Source of the DNA: Aquabacterium sp.
GTDB lineage: Bacteria > Pseudomonadota > Gammaproteobacteria > Burkholderiales > Burkholderiaceae_C
Direction: 5' to 3'
NCBI RefSeq assembly: GCF_014378415.1
Contig: NZ_JACMNS010000004.1
Coordinates: 1-41,161 of the forward strand
Length of the DNA: 41,161 bases
Shown here: positions 7,973 through 16,526 of the stretch, one piece after another
How positions within the stretch are numbered: position 1 is the first letter of the stretch
How the letters are laid out: every line of letters starts with the position of its first letter
Translations under genes and position numbers: made by a program
Notes under the pieces: model-generated
What the model was told of the DNA's origin: nothing
The model's input: the letters and a program-made list of their open reading frames with translations, nothing else
The model's database searches: none

Positions 7973-8848
7973 TCAGCGGATCGGGTGGACGATGTCGCCC
8001 ACGAGATCAATGCCCACACGCAGCACATCGCCAGGCTTGACCCAATGGCCGTTTTCCATGCCGCAGCCACTGGGCAGGGTGCCGGTGGCGATCAACTCGC
8101 CGGGGTGAAGGTGTTCGTCTTTCGACAAGTGCGCGAGCAAATCGCCCAGGCTGAACAGCATGTCTTGCGTGGACGTGCGCGACACCACCTGGCCATTGAT
8201 TTCAACGAATGCCGACAGGGCATCAATGTGCGGCAAGACCTCGTCGGCGGTGACCAAGGTCTGAGACATCGAGCTGAGGAAGTGTTTGGATTTCTGCGGC
8301 CCCATGCCGCTTTGCATCTCGGGCCGCTGCACATCCCTGGCCGTCCAATCGTTGACCACGACGAAACCGCCAATGGCACCCAAGGCCTCGCCGGGTGTGG
8401 CGTTGAACAGGGGCTTTGACAACACCAGGCCCAACTCCAGCTCATAGTCCAGCGCCTTGGAGTAGGACGGCGCACTCACCGGTGTGCCGCTGGGCACAAA
8501 GGTCAAATGGTTGCCAAAGTAGTAGATGGGCTGGCGGCGTGCCAAGGCATGCGGCCGAAATGCCGGAAACGGGCGGCCCGTCAACACCTCGCACCCACGT
8601 GCCAGGCGGTAAGCCATGGGCATGAAGCGGCGGGCATAGCCCCGCGACGATTGGATCCAGTGCCGCTCGAACAGCATGCAATCCCTGAAAGAGCGGGGGC
8701 TCACTGGCAAAGGCTCAGCACCTGCATCGGGCCCCAGCGGCAACAGCCAGGCCAGGGAAGCCCGCCCCGGGTCGGGCATCTCGCTCAGTGCCCGCCATTG
8801 GCCGCCCTGCTCCACCTCCAGCCCAGCCGCGCAACGACGTACTTTCAT
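7973..8848 (-). CDS. Fumarylacetoacetate hydrolase (FAH) family protein
   Basis: A 291-residue enzyme of the FAH superfamily, whose members hydrolyse or decarboxylate C-C bonds of beta-diketo and ring-cleavage products using Mg2+ or Ca2+. The metal-binding E-x-E is in DYELELGLVL (about residues 132-141). The third acidic ligand is in GFVVVNDWTARDVQR (about 159-173). The C-terminal signature is GELIATGTLPSGCGME (about 247-262). GNHLTFVPSGTPV in the middle is also family-like. AAGGG lies 5 nt upstream of ATG 8848 on the minus strand. It is divergent from a TetR gene across a 90-bp gap holding a perfect 16-bp palindrome, and heads a two-gene unit with the MBL-fold hydrolase. Its substrate cannot be deduced. 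Confidence 0.92.
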   Translation of the reverse strand: MKVRRCAAGLEVEQGGQWRALSEMPDPGRASLAWLLPLGPDAGAEPLPVSPRSFRDCMLFERHWIQSSRGYARRFMPMAYRLARGCEVLTGRPFPAFRPHALARRQPIYYFGNHLTFVPSGTPVSAPSYSKALDYELELGLVLSKPLFNATPGEALGAIGGFVVVNDWTARDVQRPEMQSGMGPQKSKHFLSSMSQTLVTADEVLPHIDALSAFVEINGQVVSRTSTQDMLFSLGDLLAHLSKDEHLHPGELIATGTLPSGCGMENGHWVKPGDVLRVGIDLVGDIVHPIR

Positions 8849-8865
8849 GCCAGCCCTTCCAAATA

Positions 8866-8903
8866 AAAGTATCCAACCGGCTGCAATGTATCCATATGGA
8901 TAC
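8866..8903. promoter_or_regulatory. TetR operator: perfect 16-bp palindrome plus half-site
   Basis: GTATCCATATGGATAC (8888-8903) is a perfect 16-bp palindrome. A further half-site AAAGTATCC occurs at 8866-8874 and matches the right arm of the palindrome read from the other strand (AAAGTATCC). Both lie in the divergent gap between the FAH gene and the tetR gene. Binding by that TetR protein is inferred. Confidence 0.65.
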
Positions 8904-8938
8904 TTTGTGTCAACACCACACGGTCAAAAATCTGGGCC

Positions 8939-9577
8939 ATGATCGAGGCCATGAGCAAGACCGCCCCCTCCGCCCCATCTCAACCGCGCATGGCGCAGGG
9001 CAAACGCCTGCTGATGGACACCGCCACCAGGTTGCTTGCGCGGCAATCCTTGCAGAGCACACTGGCCTTGCGTGAACTGGCAAGAGAAGCCGGCCTCAAC
9101 CACAACACCTTCTACCGGCACTTCAGCAGCCTGGAAGAGATGCAGGCAGCCATCATTGAAGAGTTCGTTTCGAGCCTGCGCTCCGGCCTGACCGAGGCCC
9201 GCCAGCAAATTCCACCCGGGCAGTCGGTTTCGCACATGGTGATTGGCTCGGTCTTTGACTTCGCCCGGCAGAACAGCGATCCCTTCATCCTGGCTTACCG
9301 CGTCTGGCACGGCCCGCCTTCTGAAAGCCGCGATCTCGTCCAGAAGGCGATGGACCAGTTGTGCGACGACATGTTCCGAGACCTGCAAGCGCTGGGCATC
9401 CTTCCCAAGCTGGATGAAGCCCGGCTGCGGCGGCTGCTGGCCATCGACATCCAGCAGGTCTTCAGGCTGTGCATCGCCTTCCTGGAATCGCCACGGTCGC
9501 GCGCGCGCTTACTTGATGCCGGGGACGAGTTGCTCAAAACACTCATCGCCGGGGCCGCGGTACTTCAAAGCCCATAG
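8939..9577 (+). CDS. TetR-family regulator of the FAH/MBL unit
   Basis: A 212-residue regulator with an HTH over about residues 20-68 (KRLLMDTATRLLARQSLQST, then LRELAREAGLNHNTFYRHFS). The recognition motif HNTFYRHF and the segment LEEMQAAIIEEF resemble the FabR-like branch of TetR proteins, and the C-terminal domain is helical. ATG 8939 or ATG 8951 (MSKTAPSAP) could be the start; neither has a convincing Shine-Dalgarno. It is divergent from the FAH gene with a strong palindrome between them, and convergent with the next TetR gene (28-nt gap). Confidence 0.9.
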   Translation: MIEAMSKTAPSAPSQPRMAQGKRLLMDTATRLLARQSLQSTLALRELAREAGLNHNTFYRHFSSLEEMQAAIIEEFVSSLRSGLTEARQQIPPGQSVSHMVIGSVFDFARQNSDPFILAYRVWHGPPSESRDLVQKAMDQLCDDMFRDLQALGILPKLDEARLRRLLAIDIQQVFRLCIAFLESPRSRARLLDAGDELLKTLIAGAAVLQSP

Positions 9578-9605
9578 CCACCCGCCAAGGACAGCACACG
9601 CCCGC

Positions 9606-10226
9606 TCAGGAGCCGCGCGATTCCTGCGGCACCGACAGCGCCACGATCATGCGGTTCAGCACCTGCTTGATTCCAACCATCGTCGCCTCAGGCTCGGGCG
9701 AGGACGCGATGATTTGCGCCGACTCCACGAACACGGCCAGCAGCATCTTGGACAAGGCATCAATGCCCGTGCTGGCCAGCAAATCAGGCGCCACCTGGCT
9801 CTCGATCAGGCGGTTCAGCAAACCCAGCGAATAGCGCGTGTCGATGGCGCGGCATTCGGCCGCGCCCAACACCATCGGCCCATCGGTGAACAAGACCCGC
9901 AGGCAAGCTGGTTGGCCCGCGTGAACCAGGAAAGCATGCAAAGCCACCTCGCCAGGTGATCCCGCCAAGCCCGGAGAGGCCGCGATGGCTGCGATTAACT
10001 CCTGCGAGACCTCTTCGTAGACCGCGCGGAACAGGGCCTTCTTGTCCTTGAAGTGGTGGTAGACGGCGCCCTTGGTGGTGCCTGCGTCGCCCGCCACGTC
10101 GTCCAGGCTGGTGCCCGCGAAACCCATCTGCGAAAAGCGCTGACGCGCCGCGGCCAACAGCGCGGCGCGTGTGGCCTCGGCATGGACATCCCGCAGCCGT
10201 TTGACAGCATTCTTTGGAATTGACAT
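9606..10226 (-). CDS. TetR-family regulator of the GMC oxidoreductase
   Basis: A regulator of 206 residues from ATG 10226, or 208 from the GTG at 10232. The HTH is highly typical: RAALLAAARQRFSQMGFAGT, then LDDVAGDAGTTKGAVYHHFK and KKALFRAVYEE (about residues 18-68). The C-terminal domain begins around VALHAFLVHAGQPA and has the TFTDGP-like turn (LFTDGPMVLG) found in AcrR-type proteins. The start is only 34 bp from the divergent GMC gene, so one bound dimer could block both promoters. An imperfect palindrome (10225-10239) overlaps the start codons. Confidence 0.92.
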   Translation of the reverse strand: MSIPKNAVKRLRDVHAEATRAALLAAARQRFSQMGFAGTSLDDVAGDAGTTKGAVYHHFKDKKALFRAVYEEVSQELIAAIAASPGLAGSPGEVALHAFLVHAGQPACLRVLFTDGPMVLGAAECRAIDTRYSLGLLNRLIESQVAPDLLASTGIDALSKMLLAVFVESAQIIASSPEPEATMVGIKQVLNRMIVALSVPQESRGS

Positions 10227-10239
10227 ACTCACAGTGTAT
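10225..10239. promoter_or_regulatory. Weak TetR operator candidate
   Basis: ATACTCACAGTGTAT has arms ATAC/GTAT plus an inner C/G pair around the centre, overlapping the tetR start. A separate ACATAC/GTATGT pair (10223-10228 and 10252-10257) brackets the gap. Either could be the operator; the call is tentative. Confidence 0.3.
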
Positions 10240-10260
10240 TAAATTTCATTGGTATGTAAA

Positions 10261-11904
10261 ATGGCGCGACAGCCCGAGACAAAGTGGGTTGACTACATCG
10301 TGGTGGGCGGGGGATCCGCCGGCTGCGTGCTGGCCAACCGCCTCAGCGAAGACGCCAGGGTGACAGTTTGCCTGCTAGAAGCGGGGCCACCCGACACCAA
10401 CCCCACCATCCACGTGCCCGCGGGCATGTTGTGGCTGATGCACAGCAAAGTGCTGAACTGGCAGTTCAACACCGAAGCCGAACCGCAATTGGCCGGGCGG
10501 CAGCTGTTCTGGCCGCGCGGCCGCATGCTGGGCGGCAGCAGTTCGATGAACGCCATGTGTTACACCCGCGGCCACCCGAACGACTATGACGGCTGGGCTG
10601 CCCAAGGCAATGATGGCTGGGGCTTTGACGACGTGCTGCCTTATTTCAAGCGGTCCGAAGACCAAGCCCGCGGCGCCTCGACCTACCACGGTGCAGGCGG
10701 CCCGCTGCACGTGTCGGACTTCCGGGCACCCTCGCCTCTGACACGCACCTACGTCGAAGCGGGCGTGCAAGCCGGCTTTCCGCAGAACGATGACTTCAAT
10801 GATGGCGTGAACCAGGAGGGTGTCGGCTACTTCCAGGTCACGCAAAAGAATGGTCTGCGCTGGAGCACCGCCAAAGGCTACCTCGATCCCGTCCGCCACC
10901 GCCCCAACCTGCACATCATCACTGCCGCGATGGCGCACCGCGTTCTGCTCGAACCCCATGGTGATGGGCCCCGCGCCGTCGGCATCGAATACCAACACAA
11001 AGGCAAGCTGCACACGGTCAAGGCACGCCTCGAAGTCATCCTGTCGGCTGGGGCGCTGCAAAGCCCGCAGTTGCTGATGCTGTCGGGCATCGGCCCCGGC
11101 CAGCACCTGCAATCGCGCGGCATCGCCACGCAGGTCGATCTGCCCGGCGTAGGCCAAAACCTGCAGGACCACCTGGACGTGATGGTGATCCACCAAGGCA
11201 AACGCGCGCTGTCGCGGGGCCTCACACCGCGCAACATCGCGGGCGGCCCGTGGGCCTTCTACCAGTTGATGGCTCACGGGCAGGGCATGTTCACCAGCAA
11301 TGGCGCCGAAGGCTGCGGCTTCATCAAGAGCAGCCCGTCCGAGCCCATCCCCGACCTGCAACTGCACTTCATGCCGGCGCGCATGCGCAACCACGGCCGC
11401 GACCTGCGCTTCCTGATGGGCCAGGGTTTCTCAATGCACGTCTGCGACCTGCACCCCAAGAGCCGGGGCCAAATCACCCTGACAGACCAGAACCCCGCCA
11501 GCCGCCCGATCATCCAGGCCAACTACCTGTCGCACCCTGATGATCTGGCCAAGATGGTGCTGGGCATCAAGCAAGTGCGCCGAATCTTTGCCGCCCCCGC
11601 CTTCAACGACGACCGGGGCGATGAACTGGCGCCTGGCCAGGCCGTGTCGACCGATGAGCAACTGGCCGACTACATCCGCCAGCACGCCGAGACCATCTAC
11701 CACCCGGTGGGCACCTGCAAAATGGGCAGCTTCGCGAAAGACCGGATGGCCGTGGTGGACGACCAGCTGCGGGTGCGTGGCGTTCAGGGCCTGCGCGTGG
11801 TCGATGCGTCCATCATGCCTTCCTTGGTCGGCGGCAACACGAATGCGCCCACCGTCATGATTGCCGAGAAAGCCTCGGACCTGATCAAAGCGGCCAGAAC
11901 CTGA
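10261..11904 (+). CDS. GMC-family FAD oxidoreductase (choline/alcohol dehydrogenase-like)
   Basis: A 547-residue FAD enzyme of the glucose-methanol-choline family, oxidising alcohols to aldehydes or ketones. The Rossmann motif is VDYIVVGGGSAGCVLANRLS (about residues 10-29). GMC signature 1 is FWPRGRMLGGSSSMNAMCYT (about 80-99). Signature 2 is GALQSPQLLMLSGIGP (about 265-280). The catalytic His is in YHPVGTCKMG, and the FAD-binding tail is VVDASIMPSLVGGNTNAPTV. Residues resemble AlkJ/BetA-type dehydrogenases; the substrate is not predictable. ATG 10261 is preferred over a TTG at 10249, although no clear Shine-Dalgarno is seen. It is divergent from a TetR gene and ends 157 nt before the convergent nasR. 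Confidence 0.94.
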   Translation: MARQPETKWVDYIVVGGGSAGCVLANRLSEDARVTVCLLEAGPPDTNPTIHVPAGMLWLMHSKVLNWQFNTEAEPQLAGRQLFWPRGRMLGGSSSMNAMCYTRGHPNDYDGWAAQGNDGWGFDDVLPYFKRSEDQARGASTYHGAGGPLHVSDFRAPSPLTRTYVEAGVQAGFPQNDDFNDGVNQEGVGYFQVTQKNGLRWSTAKGYLDPVRHRPNLHIITAAMAHRVLLEPHGDGPRAVGIEYQHKGKLHTVKARLEVILSAGALQSPQLLMLSGIGPGQHLQSRGIATQVDLPGVGQNLQDHLDVMVIHQGKRALSRGLTPRNIAGGPWAFYQLMAHGQGMFTSNGAEGCGFIKSSPSEPIPDLQLHFMPARMRNHGRDLRFLMGQGFSMHVCDLHPKSRGQITLTDQNPASRPIIQANYLSHPDDLAKMVLGIKQVRRIFAAPAFNDDRGDELAPGQAVSTDEQLADYIRQHAETIYHPVGTCKMGSFAKDRMAVVDDQLRVRGVQGLRVVDASIMPSLVGGNTNAPTVMIAEKASDLIKAART

Positions 11905-12007
11905 CCGAAGGCTGTGCCCTTCATGCCAGTGCTCAATGTCCAGTGAGCCTCCTGGCGTTTGCCAGCCTGAGGGTGCAATGCACGGCGCAGCACGGCATCA
12001 GGCCACG

Positions 12008-12033
12008 GCGGCAGATCAGCGGGCCGCATTTTT
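12008..12033 (+). terminator. Candidate intrinsic terminator after the GMC gene
   Basis: GCGGC and GCCGC form a 5-bp GC stem around a 10-nt loop (12008-12027). TTTTT follows at 12029-12033. It lies 104 nt after the GMC stop, in the convergent gap before nasR. The stem is short, so strength is uncertain. Confidence 0.45.
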
Positions 12034-12061
12034 CACGTCCGAAATTTGGGCTGCTTTTCCT

Positions 12062-13351
12062 TCAGGGCTTGGCGGCAAAGGCCAGGTCGGGCAAGGTCAG
12101 CGTGGCTTCGGCCACATCCAGCAGCTTGCGGTTGTGGTCCATGGACGCCTTCTGCAAGGCGCGGAAAGCGGCCTCCTCGGTGATCCCCAGGCGAGACATC
12201 AAGGCGCCCTTGGCCCGCTCGATGACCTTGCGCTCGTGCAGGGTCCGGCGCGCCGTGTCCAGCTCGACTTCCATGCTCGCAAGGCGCGCGGACTGGGTCT
12301 TCAGCAGCTCGACCAGCTCGGGCGACTTGGCGCCGTGGCTCGGGCCGTCCGACATCGCGGGCAGGATGGGGGCCGCCTCGGGCTGCTCGGCGGCGTTGTT
12401 GAAGAAGCGGCCCACCGCGTGGGTGTGCGGCGGCGGGTTGTCGCGCAATTGCTGGAGCAAGCCTTGCGAGTCCTGCAGGTCTTGCTGCATGGCCTGGCGC
12501 TGCGCCTCGCAGACCTGGCGCAGGCACTGCACCAGCTCGACCTGCACTTGCCACATCTCGGTGATGCGCTCGCTGGACACATTGAACCAGCGGTCGCTCA
12601 GGCCCGTGTCCAGGGCCGCGCCGGGCCGGGCTGTGCACAAGGTGCGGCGCAAGCGCTCCAGGAGGGCCACATTGGGGGTCAACTGGTGCTGCTGCCAGCG
12701 CGCGCGCAAAGCGGGCTCGGCAAACTCTTCGAACACGCGCAGGCTGCGCTCCTGGGCATCGATGAGGTGGATGATGCGTTGCTGCTCCGCGTCGTCGCTG
12801 GCACCAGAGGCAAAAAGCTGCGCACCCACCGCACGCTCCTGGCCCGCCGCCTCCTTGCCCTGCACCAGGTGAAGCAGGGCCACCAGCAGGCGCGAGATGC
12901 CCGGGTGCAAGGCCGCATCGGCCACATGGAAAATCAGCTCGACCAGGCCGGCGATCAGGCGGCTGAATGCGGCCACAGAATCATGCGCGGTCGGGGTGCG
13001 CTGCTCGATCTGCACGCGAAAATCAGCCAGGGTGTCCAGGTCGAGCAGCACCCACGCCATCAGCGACAGCATGCGCGCCGTGGCGCCTTGTGCGGGCTCC
13101 AACTGCACGGCAAAAAGCGCGCGCAATGCCGCCTCGATGGGACGGGCATCTTCCAGGGCGGACTGGCGCTCGGCCAGAAAACGCTGCCCGCTGGAGGCCA
13201 GGTAAATGCTGGTCGCGCCCCGCTCACGCTGCAGGGCGTGGATCAGTTGGCCGATGACGTCCGCGAATTCGACGCGGGCGGCAAGGTGCCGCACGGCGTC
13301 GATCTCCAGTTGCTTGGCACGCAGGACGAGCTGAGAGACGGACAGTGGCAT
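12062..13351 (-). CDS. nasR: NasR-like nitrate/nitrite-sensing ANTAR antiterminator
   Basis: A 429-residue two-domain protein. The N-terminal NIT (nitrate/nitrite sensing) domain spans about residues 30-290 and begins with LIHALQRERGATSIYLASSG, the usual NIT helix. The C-terminal ANTAR RNA-binding domain spans about 360-420: ERAKGALMSRLGITEEAAFR, then ALQKASMDHNRKLLDVAEAT. In Klebsiella, NasR binds nitrate or nitrite and prevents termination in the leader of the nas operon. Here the gene is the last of nirB-nirD-nasR, and the nirB leader carries two hairpins that fit ANTAR recognition, so the protein probably regulates its own operon. The gap to nirD is 75 nt and no good Shine-Dalgarno is seen. 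Confidence 0.88.
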   Translation of the reverse strand: MPLSVSQLVLRAKQLEIDAVRHLAARVEFADVIGQLIHALQRERGATSIYLASSGQRFLAERQSALEDARPIEAALRALFAVQLEPAQGATARMLSLMAWVLLDLDTLADFRVQIEQRTPTAHDSVAAFSRLIAGLVELIFHVADAALHPGISRLLVALLHLVQGKEAAGQERAVGAQLFASGASDDAEQQRIIHLIDAQERSLRVFEEFAEPALRARWQQHQLTPNVALLERLRRTLCTARPGAALDTGLSDRWFNVSSERITEMWQVQVELVQCLRQVCEAQRQAMQQDLQDSQGLLQQLRDNPPPHTHAVGRFFNNAAEQPEAAPILPAMSDGPSHGAKSPELVELLKTQSARLASMEVELDTARRTLHERKVIERAKGALMSRLGITEEAAFRALQKASMDHNRKLLDVAEATLTLPDLAFAAKP

Positions 13352-13426
13352 GGGATGGCGGAGGGTTCACGGGCAACGACGGCCTCGATTGTCCGCGATC
13401 TCACCGCCATTTGCTGCCCTGACTGA

Positions 13427-13765
13427 CTAGGCCGCGGCCACCAGAACCCGCCCGCTGTCGATGCGCACCTCGTGAGCACGCACCGACAGCTCGGGGGATT
13501 CAATGCATTCGCCATTTCGCAGGTCGAAATGATTTTTGTACAGCGGTGAAGCCACCACGGTGCGCTCGCCCAAGTTGCCCACCAGTCCGCGCGACAACAC
13601 GCTGGCGTTCGACTTGGGATCAACGTTGTCGATGGCAAAAAACTGGTCCTGCCCCACGCGGAAGATGGCCACGTGCTGGCCCGCGACGAGGGCGCACACG
13701 CCCGTGTTGGGCAGGATGTCATCGGCCGCGCACACAGCGGTCCAGTTCAGGGTATCGGTGGTCAT
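13427..13765 (-). CDS. nirD: Assimilatory nitrite reductase small subunit NirD
   Basis: A 112-residue protein with the Rieske-like beta fold of NirD. It begins WTAVCAADDILPNTGVCALV and contains QFFAIDNVDPKSNASVLSRG and VASPLYKNHFDLRNGECIE. As usual for NirD, the Cys and His ligands of a true Rieske cluster are absent (DNVDPKSNA replaces the CxH box), so it is a structural partner of NirB. NirBD reduces nitrite to ammonium with NADH in the cytoplasm. AGGAG lies 8 nt before ATG 13765, and nirB ends 23 nt upstream. Confidence 0.95.
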   Translation of the reverse strand: MTTDTLNWTAVCAADDILPNTGVCALVAGQHVAIFRVGQDQFFAIDNVDPKSNASVLSRGLVGNLGERTVVASPLYKNHFDLRNGECIESPELSVRAHEVRIDSGRVLVAAA

Positions 13766-13788
13766 GGTGAATTACTCCTGATGCAGGG

Positions 13789-16317
13789 TCAGACCAAGGA
13801 ATCGGACGAGGCGGTGGCGCGTTCTTCAGGTCGGGCGGGGCGGATCTGGCCACGCTCTTCTACGAAGATGATGTGCTCGTCCTTCTTGTCGCTGTTGACG
13901 AAAGAGCGGAAGCGCTGACGCACCTCAGGCGTGGTGACGGCGGTCTTCCACTCGCACTGGTAGGTGTCGGCCACATGCTGCATCTGGGCTTCCAGCTCGG
14001 CGTTCAGGCCCAGGCTGTCGTTCAGAATCACGTTCTTCAGGTAATCCAGCCCGCCTTCCATGTTGTCACGCCAGGTGCTGGTGCGTTGCAGGCGGTCGGC
14101 CGTGCGCACGTAGAACATCAGCACGCGGTCGATCAGGCGGATCAACTCTGCCTTGCTCAGATCAGAGGCGAAGAGTTCGGCATGGCGGGGCTTCATGCCG
14201 CCGTTGCCGCACACGTACAGGTTCCAGCCCTTCTCGGTGGCGATGATGCCGATGTCCTTGCCTTGGGCCTCGGCGCATTCACGCGTGCAGCCCGACACAC
14301 CGAACTTGATCTTGTGCGGCGCGCGCAGGCCCTTGTAGCGGTTCTCCAGCTCAACGGCCAGGCCGACGCTGTCGTCCACACCGTAGCGGCACCAGGTGGA
14401 GCCCACGCAGCTCTTGACGGTGCGCAGCGACTTGCCGTAGGCGTGGCCGGACTCGAAGCCGGCGGCAATCAGCTCTTCCCAGATCAAGGGCAACTGCTCA
14501 ACGCGCGCGCCGAACATGTCGACCCGGGCGCCGCCCGTCACCTTGGTGTACAGGCCATACTTCTTGGCCACGGTGCCCACGGCGATCAGGCCGTCGGGCG
14601 TGACCTCGCCACCGGGCATGCGGGGCACGACCGAGTAGCTGCCGTCTTTCTGGATGTTGCCCAGGTAGTAGTCATTGCTGTCTTGCAGGCTGGCCAGCTC
14701 CTTCTTGAGGACGAAGTCGTTCCACACCGAAGCGAGGATCGACGCGGCGGTGGGCTTGCAGATGTCGCAGCCCAAGCCCTTGCCGTGCTTGGCCAGCAGT
14801 TCGTCAAAAGTCTTGATCTGGCCAACGCGGATCAGGTGGTACATCTCCTGGCGCGAGTAGGCGAAGTGTTCGCAGAGGTGGTTGTTGACCTCCATGCCCT
14901 GCTTCTTCATCTCGAACTTCATGACCTGTGTGACCAGGGGCACGCAGCCGCCGCAGGTGGCACCGGCCTTGGTGCAGGCCTTGAGCTTGCCGATGTCGGT
15001 GGCGCCATCGCACACGGCAGCGCAAATCTGCCCCTTGGTAACGCTATTGCACGAGCAGATCTGGGCGCTGTCAGGCAGGGCATCGACGCCCAGGCCGGGC
15101 TTGGCCTGGCCATCGCTGGAGGGCAGGATCAGGAACTCGGGCGACTCGGGCAGCTCGATGCCATTGAGGGCCATCTGCAGCAGCGTGCCGTATTCATCGG
15201 CATTGCCCACCAGCACGGCGCCCAGCAAACGCTTGCGGTCTGCGCTGACCACGATCTTCTTGTAGGTCTGTTTGAGCTCGTCGGTGTACTGGAAGGAGCA
15301 GCTGCCCGGCGTGTTGCCATGGGCATCGCCGATGCTGGCCACGTCCACGCCCATCAGCTTGAGCTTGGTGCTCATGTCGGCGCCCACGAAAGCCATGTCA
15401 TCAACACCGCTCAAGTGGCGCGCGGCCACACGGGCCATGTCGTAGCCCGGGGCCACCAGGCCAAAAGTCTGGTCGTTCCAGGCGGCGCATTCACCGATCG
15501 CATAAATGTTGTGATCACTGGTGCGGCATGAACTGTCGATGGCAATGCCACCGCGCGAACCGATGGCCAGGCCATGGTTGCGGGCCAGCTCGTCGCGGGG
15601 GCGGATGCCGGCCGAGAACACGATCATGTCGGCTTCAAGGTGGGTGCCGTCGGTGAACACCATGCGGTGGCGGCCGGTAGCCCCATCGGTGATCTCGACA
15701 GTGTTGCGCTGAGTGTGCACCTGCACGCCCAAGGCCTCGATCTTGTGACGCAGCACGCGGCCGCCGCCTTCGTCCACCTGGACGGCCATCAACCGAGGCG
15801 CGAACTCCACCACGTGAGTCTGCAGGCCCATGTCGAGCAGGGCCTTGCCACACTCCAGGCCCAGCAGGCCACCGCCGACCACCACGCCGCTCTTGGAGCG
15901 GGCACCACTGGCCTTCATCGCCTCCAGGTCTTCAATGGTCCGGTAGACAAAGCAGTCGGGACGGTCGCGCCCGGGCACTGGGGGCACAAAGGGGTAAGAG
16001 CCGGTGGCCAGCACCAGCTTGTCGTAGGGGATGACCTCGCCACTGGTGGTGGTGACGGTGTGGCCCGAGCGGTCGATCGACCTGGCACGCGAAGCCAGGC
16101 GCAGAGTGAAGCCCGTGCGCTCGAAGAAGCCGGGCTCAACCACGGAGAGCTCATCGGCGGACTTGCCGGCGAAGAACTCGGACAGGTGCACGCGGTCATA
16201 GGCGGCGCGCGGTTCCTCGCACAGCACGGTCACTTCGGCTTGCTGCAAGCCGGCTTCGGCCAGGCTTTCCAGAAATTTGTGACCCACCATGCCATGGCCA
16301 ACGACGACGATCTTCAT
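13789..16317 (-). CDS. nirB: NADH-dependent nitrite reductase large subunit NirB
   Basis: An 842-residue enzyme of normal length. The FAD/NAD domain is at about residues 1-320, with VVVGHGMVGHKFLESLAEAG at the start and GVVVGGGLLGLECGKAL for the second nucleotide. A BFD-like [2Fe-2S] domain is near 415-480 (QICSCNSVTKGQ and CTKAGATCGGCVP). The sirohaem/[4Fe-4S] catalytic domain is near 550-790, with cluster cysteines in CVGSTWCRYG (about 634-643) and GCTRECAEAQGKD (about 670-682). AGGAG lies 10 nt before ATG 16317. The 5' region contains NtrC-like sites, a sigma-54 element and ANTAR-type hairpins. No nitrate reductase or nitrate transporter gene is in the window. Confidence 0.97.
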   Translation of the reverse strand: MKIVVVGHGMVGHKFLESLAEAGLQQAEVTVLCEEPRAAYDRVHLSEFFAGKSADELSVVEPGFFERTGFTLRLASRARSIDRSGHTVTTTSGEVIPYDKLVLATGSYPFVPPVPGRDRPDCFVYRTIEDLEAMKASGARSKSGVVVGGGLLGLECGKALLDMGLQTHVVEFAPRLMAVQVDEGGGRVLRHKIEALGVQVHTQRNTVEITDGATGRHRMVFTDGTHLEADMIVFSAGIRPRDELARNHGLAIGSRGGIAIDSSCRTSDHNIYAIGECAAWNDQTFGLVAPGYDMARVAARHLSGVDDMAFVGADMSTKLKLMGVDVASIGDAHGNTPGSCSFQYTDELKQTYKKIVVSADRKRLLGAVLVGNADEYGTLLQMALNGIELPESPEFLILPSSDGQAKPGLGVDALPDSAQICSCNSVTKGQICAAVCDGATDIGKLKACTKAGATCGGCVPLVTQVMKFEMKKQGMEVNNHLCEHFAYSRQEMYHLIRVGQIKTFDELLAKHGKGLGCDICKPTAASILASVWNDFVLKKELASLQDSNDYYLGNIQKDGSYSVVPRMPGGEVTPDGLIAVGTVAKKYGLYTKVTGGARVDMFGARVEQLPLIWEELIAAGFESGHAYGKSLRTVKSCVGSTWCRYGVDDSVGLAVELENRYKGLRAPHKIKFGVSGCTRECAEAQGKDIGIIATEKGWNLYVCGNGGMKPRHAELFASDLSKAELIRLIDRVLMFYVRTADRLQRTSTWRDNMEGGLDYLKNVILNDSLGLNAELEAQMQHVADTYQCEWKTAVTTPEVRQRFRSFVNSDKKDEHIIFVEERGQIRPARPEERATASSDSLV

Positions 16318-16457
16318 GTTTGCGTACTCCTGCGACGGTCAGAATGGGCAAGCCGCAGCGGACGAGCAAAGGCGCTCGAATCCGGTCGGATTGCCAGAAT
16401 CAATGGGGAATGAGCAGCGTGCGATGCCAACAGGAAGCGATGGCATGCAGCTGATTT

Positions 16458-16507
16458 CCGCCGTCGTTAGCGGAGAGCTTTGCATGTGCGCTGAGGCGAC
16501 GATACCT
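16458..16507 (-). ncRNA. ANTAR-type double hairpin in the nirB leader
   Basis: Read on the minus strand, hairpin 1 (16507-16494) is AGGU-AUCGUC-GCCU. Hairpin 2 (16474-16457 with its outer U-A pair) is UCCGCU-AACGAC-GGCGGA. Both have six-base loops with A at position 1 and G at position 4, the known ANTAR recognition pattern. The loops also share C3 and C6, and both are closed by a U-G wobble pair. A 20-nt linker separates them. Hairpin 1 would begin about 10 nt after the start predicted from the sigma-54 element, and the nirB ATG is about 140 nt further on. No stem with a following U-run was found downstream, so the exact termination step is unclear. The NasR-like protein encoded in the same cluster is the obvious ligand. 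Confidence 0.7.
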
Positions 16508-16526
16508 GCGGGCACGTCGATGGATA

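Noticed and set aside
16414-16430. TTGGCATCGCACGCTGC on the minus strand as a sigma-54 promoter for nirB
   Set aside because: The GG-to-GC spacing is one base too long; the element at 16527-16542 has exact spacing and fits the NtrC sites.
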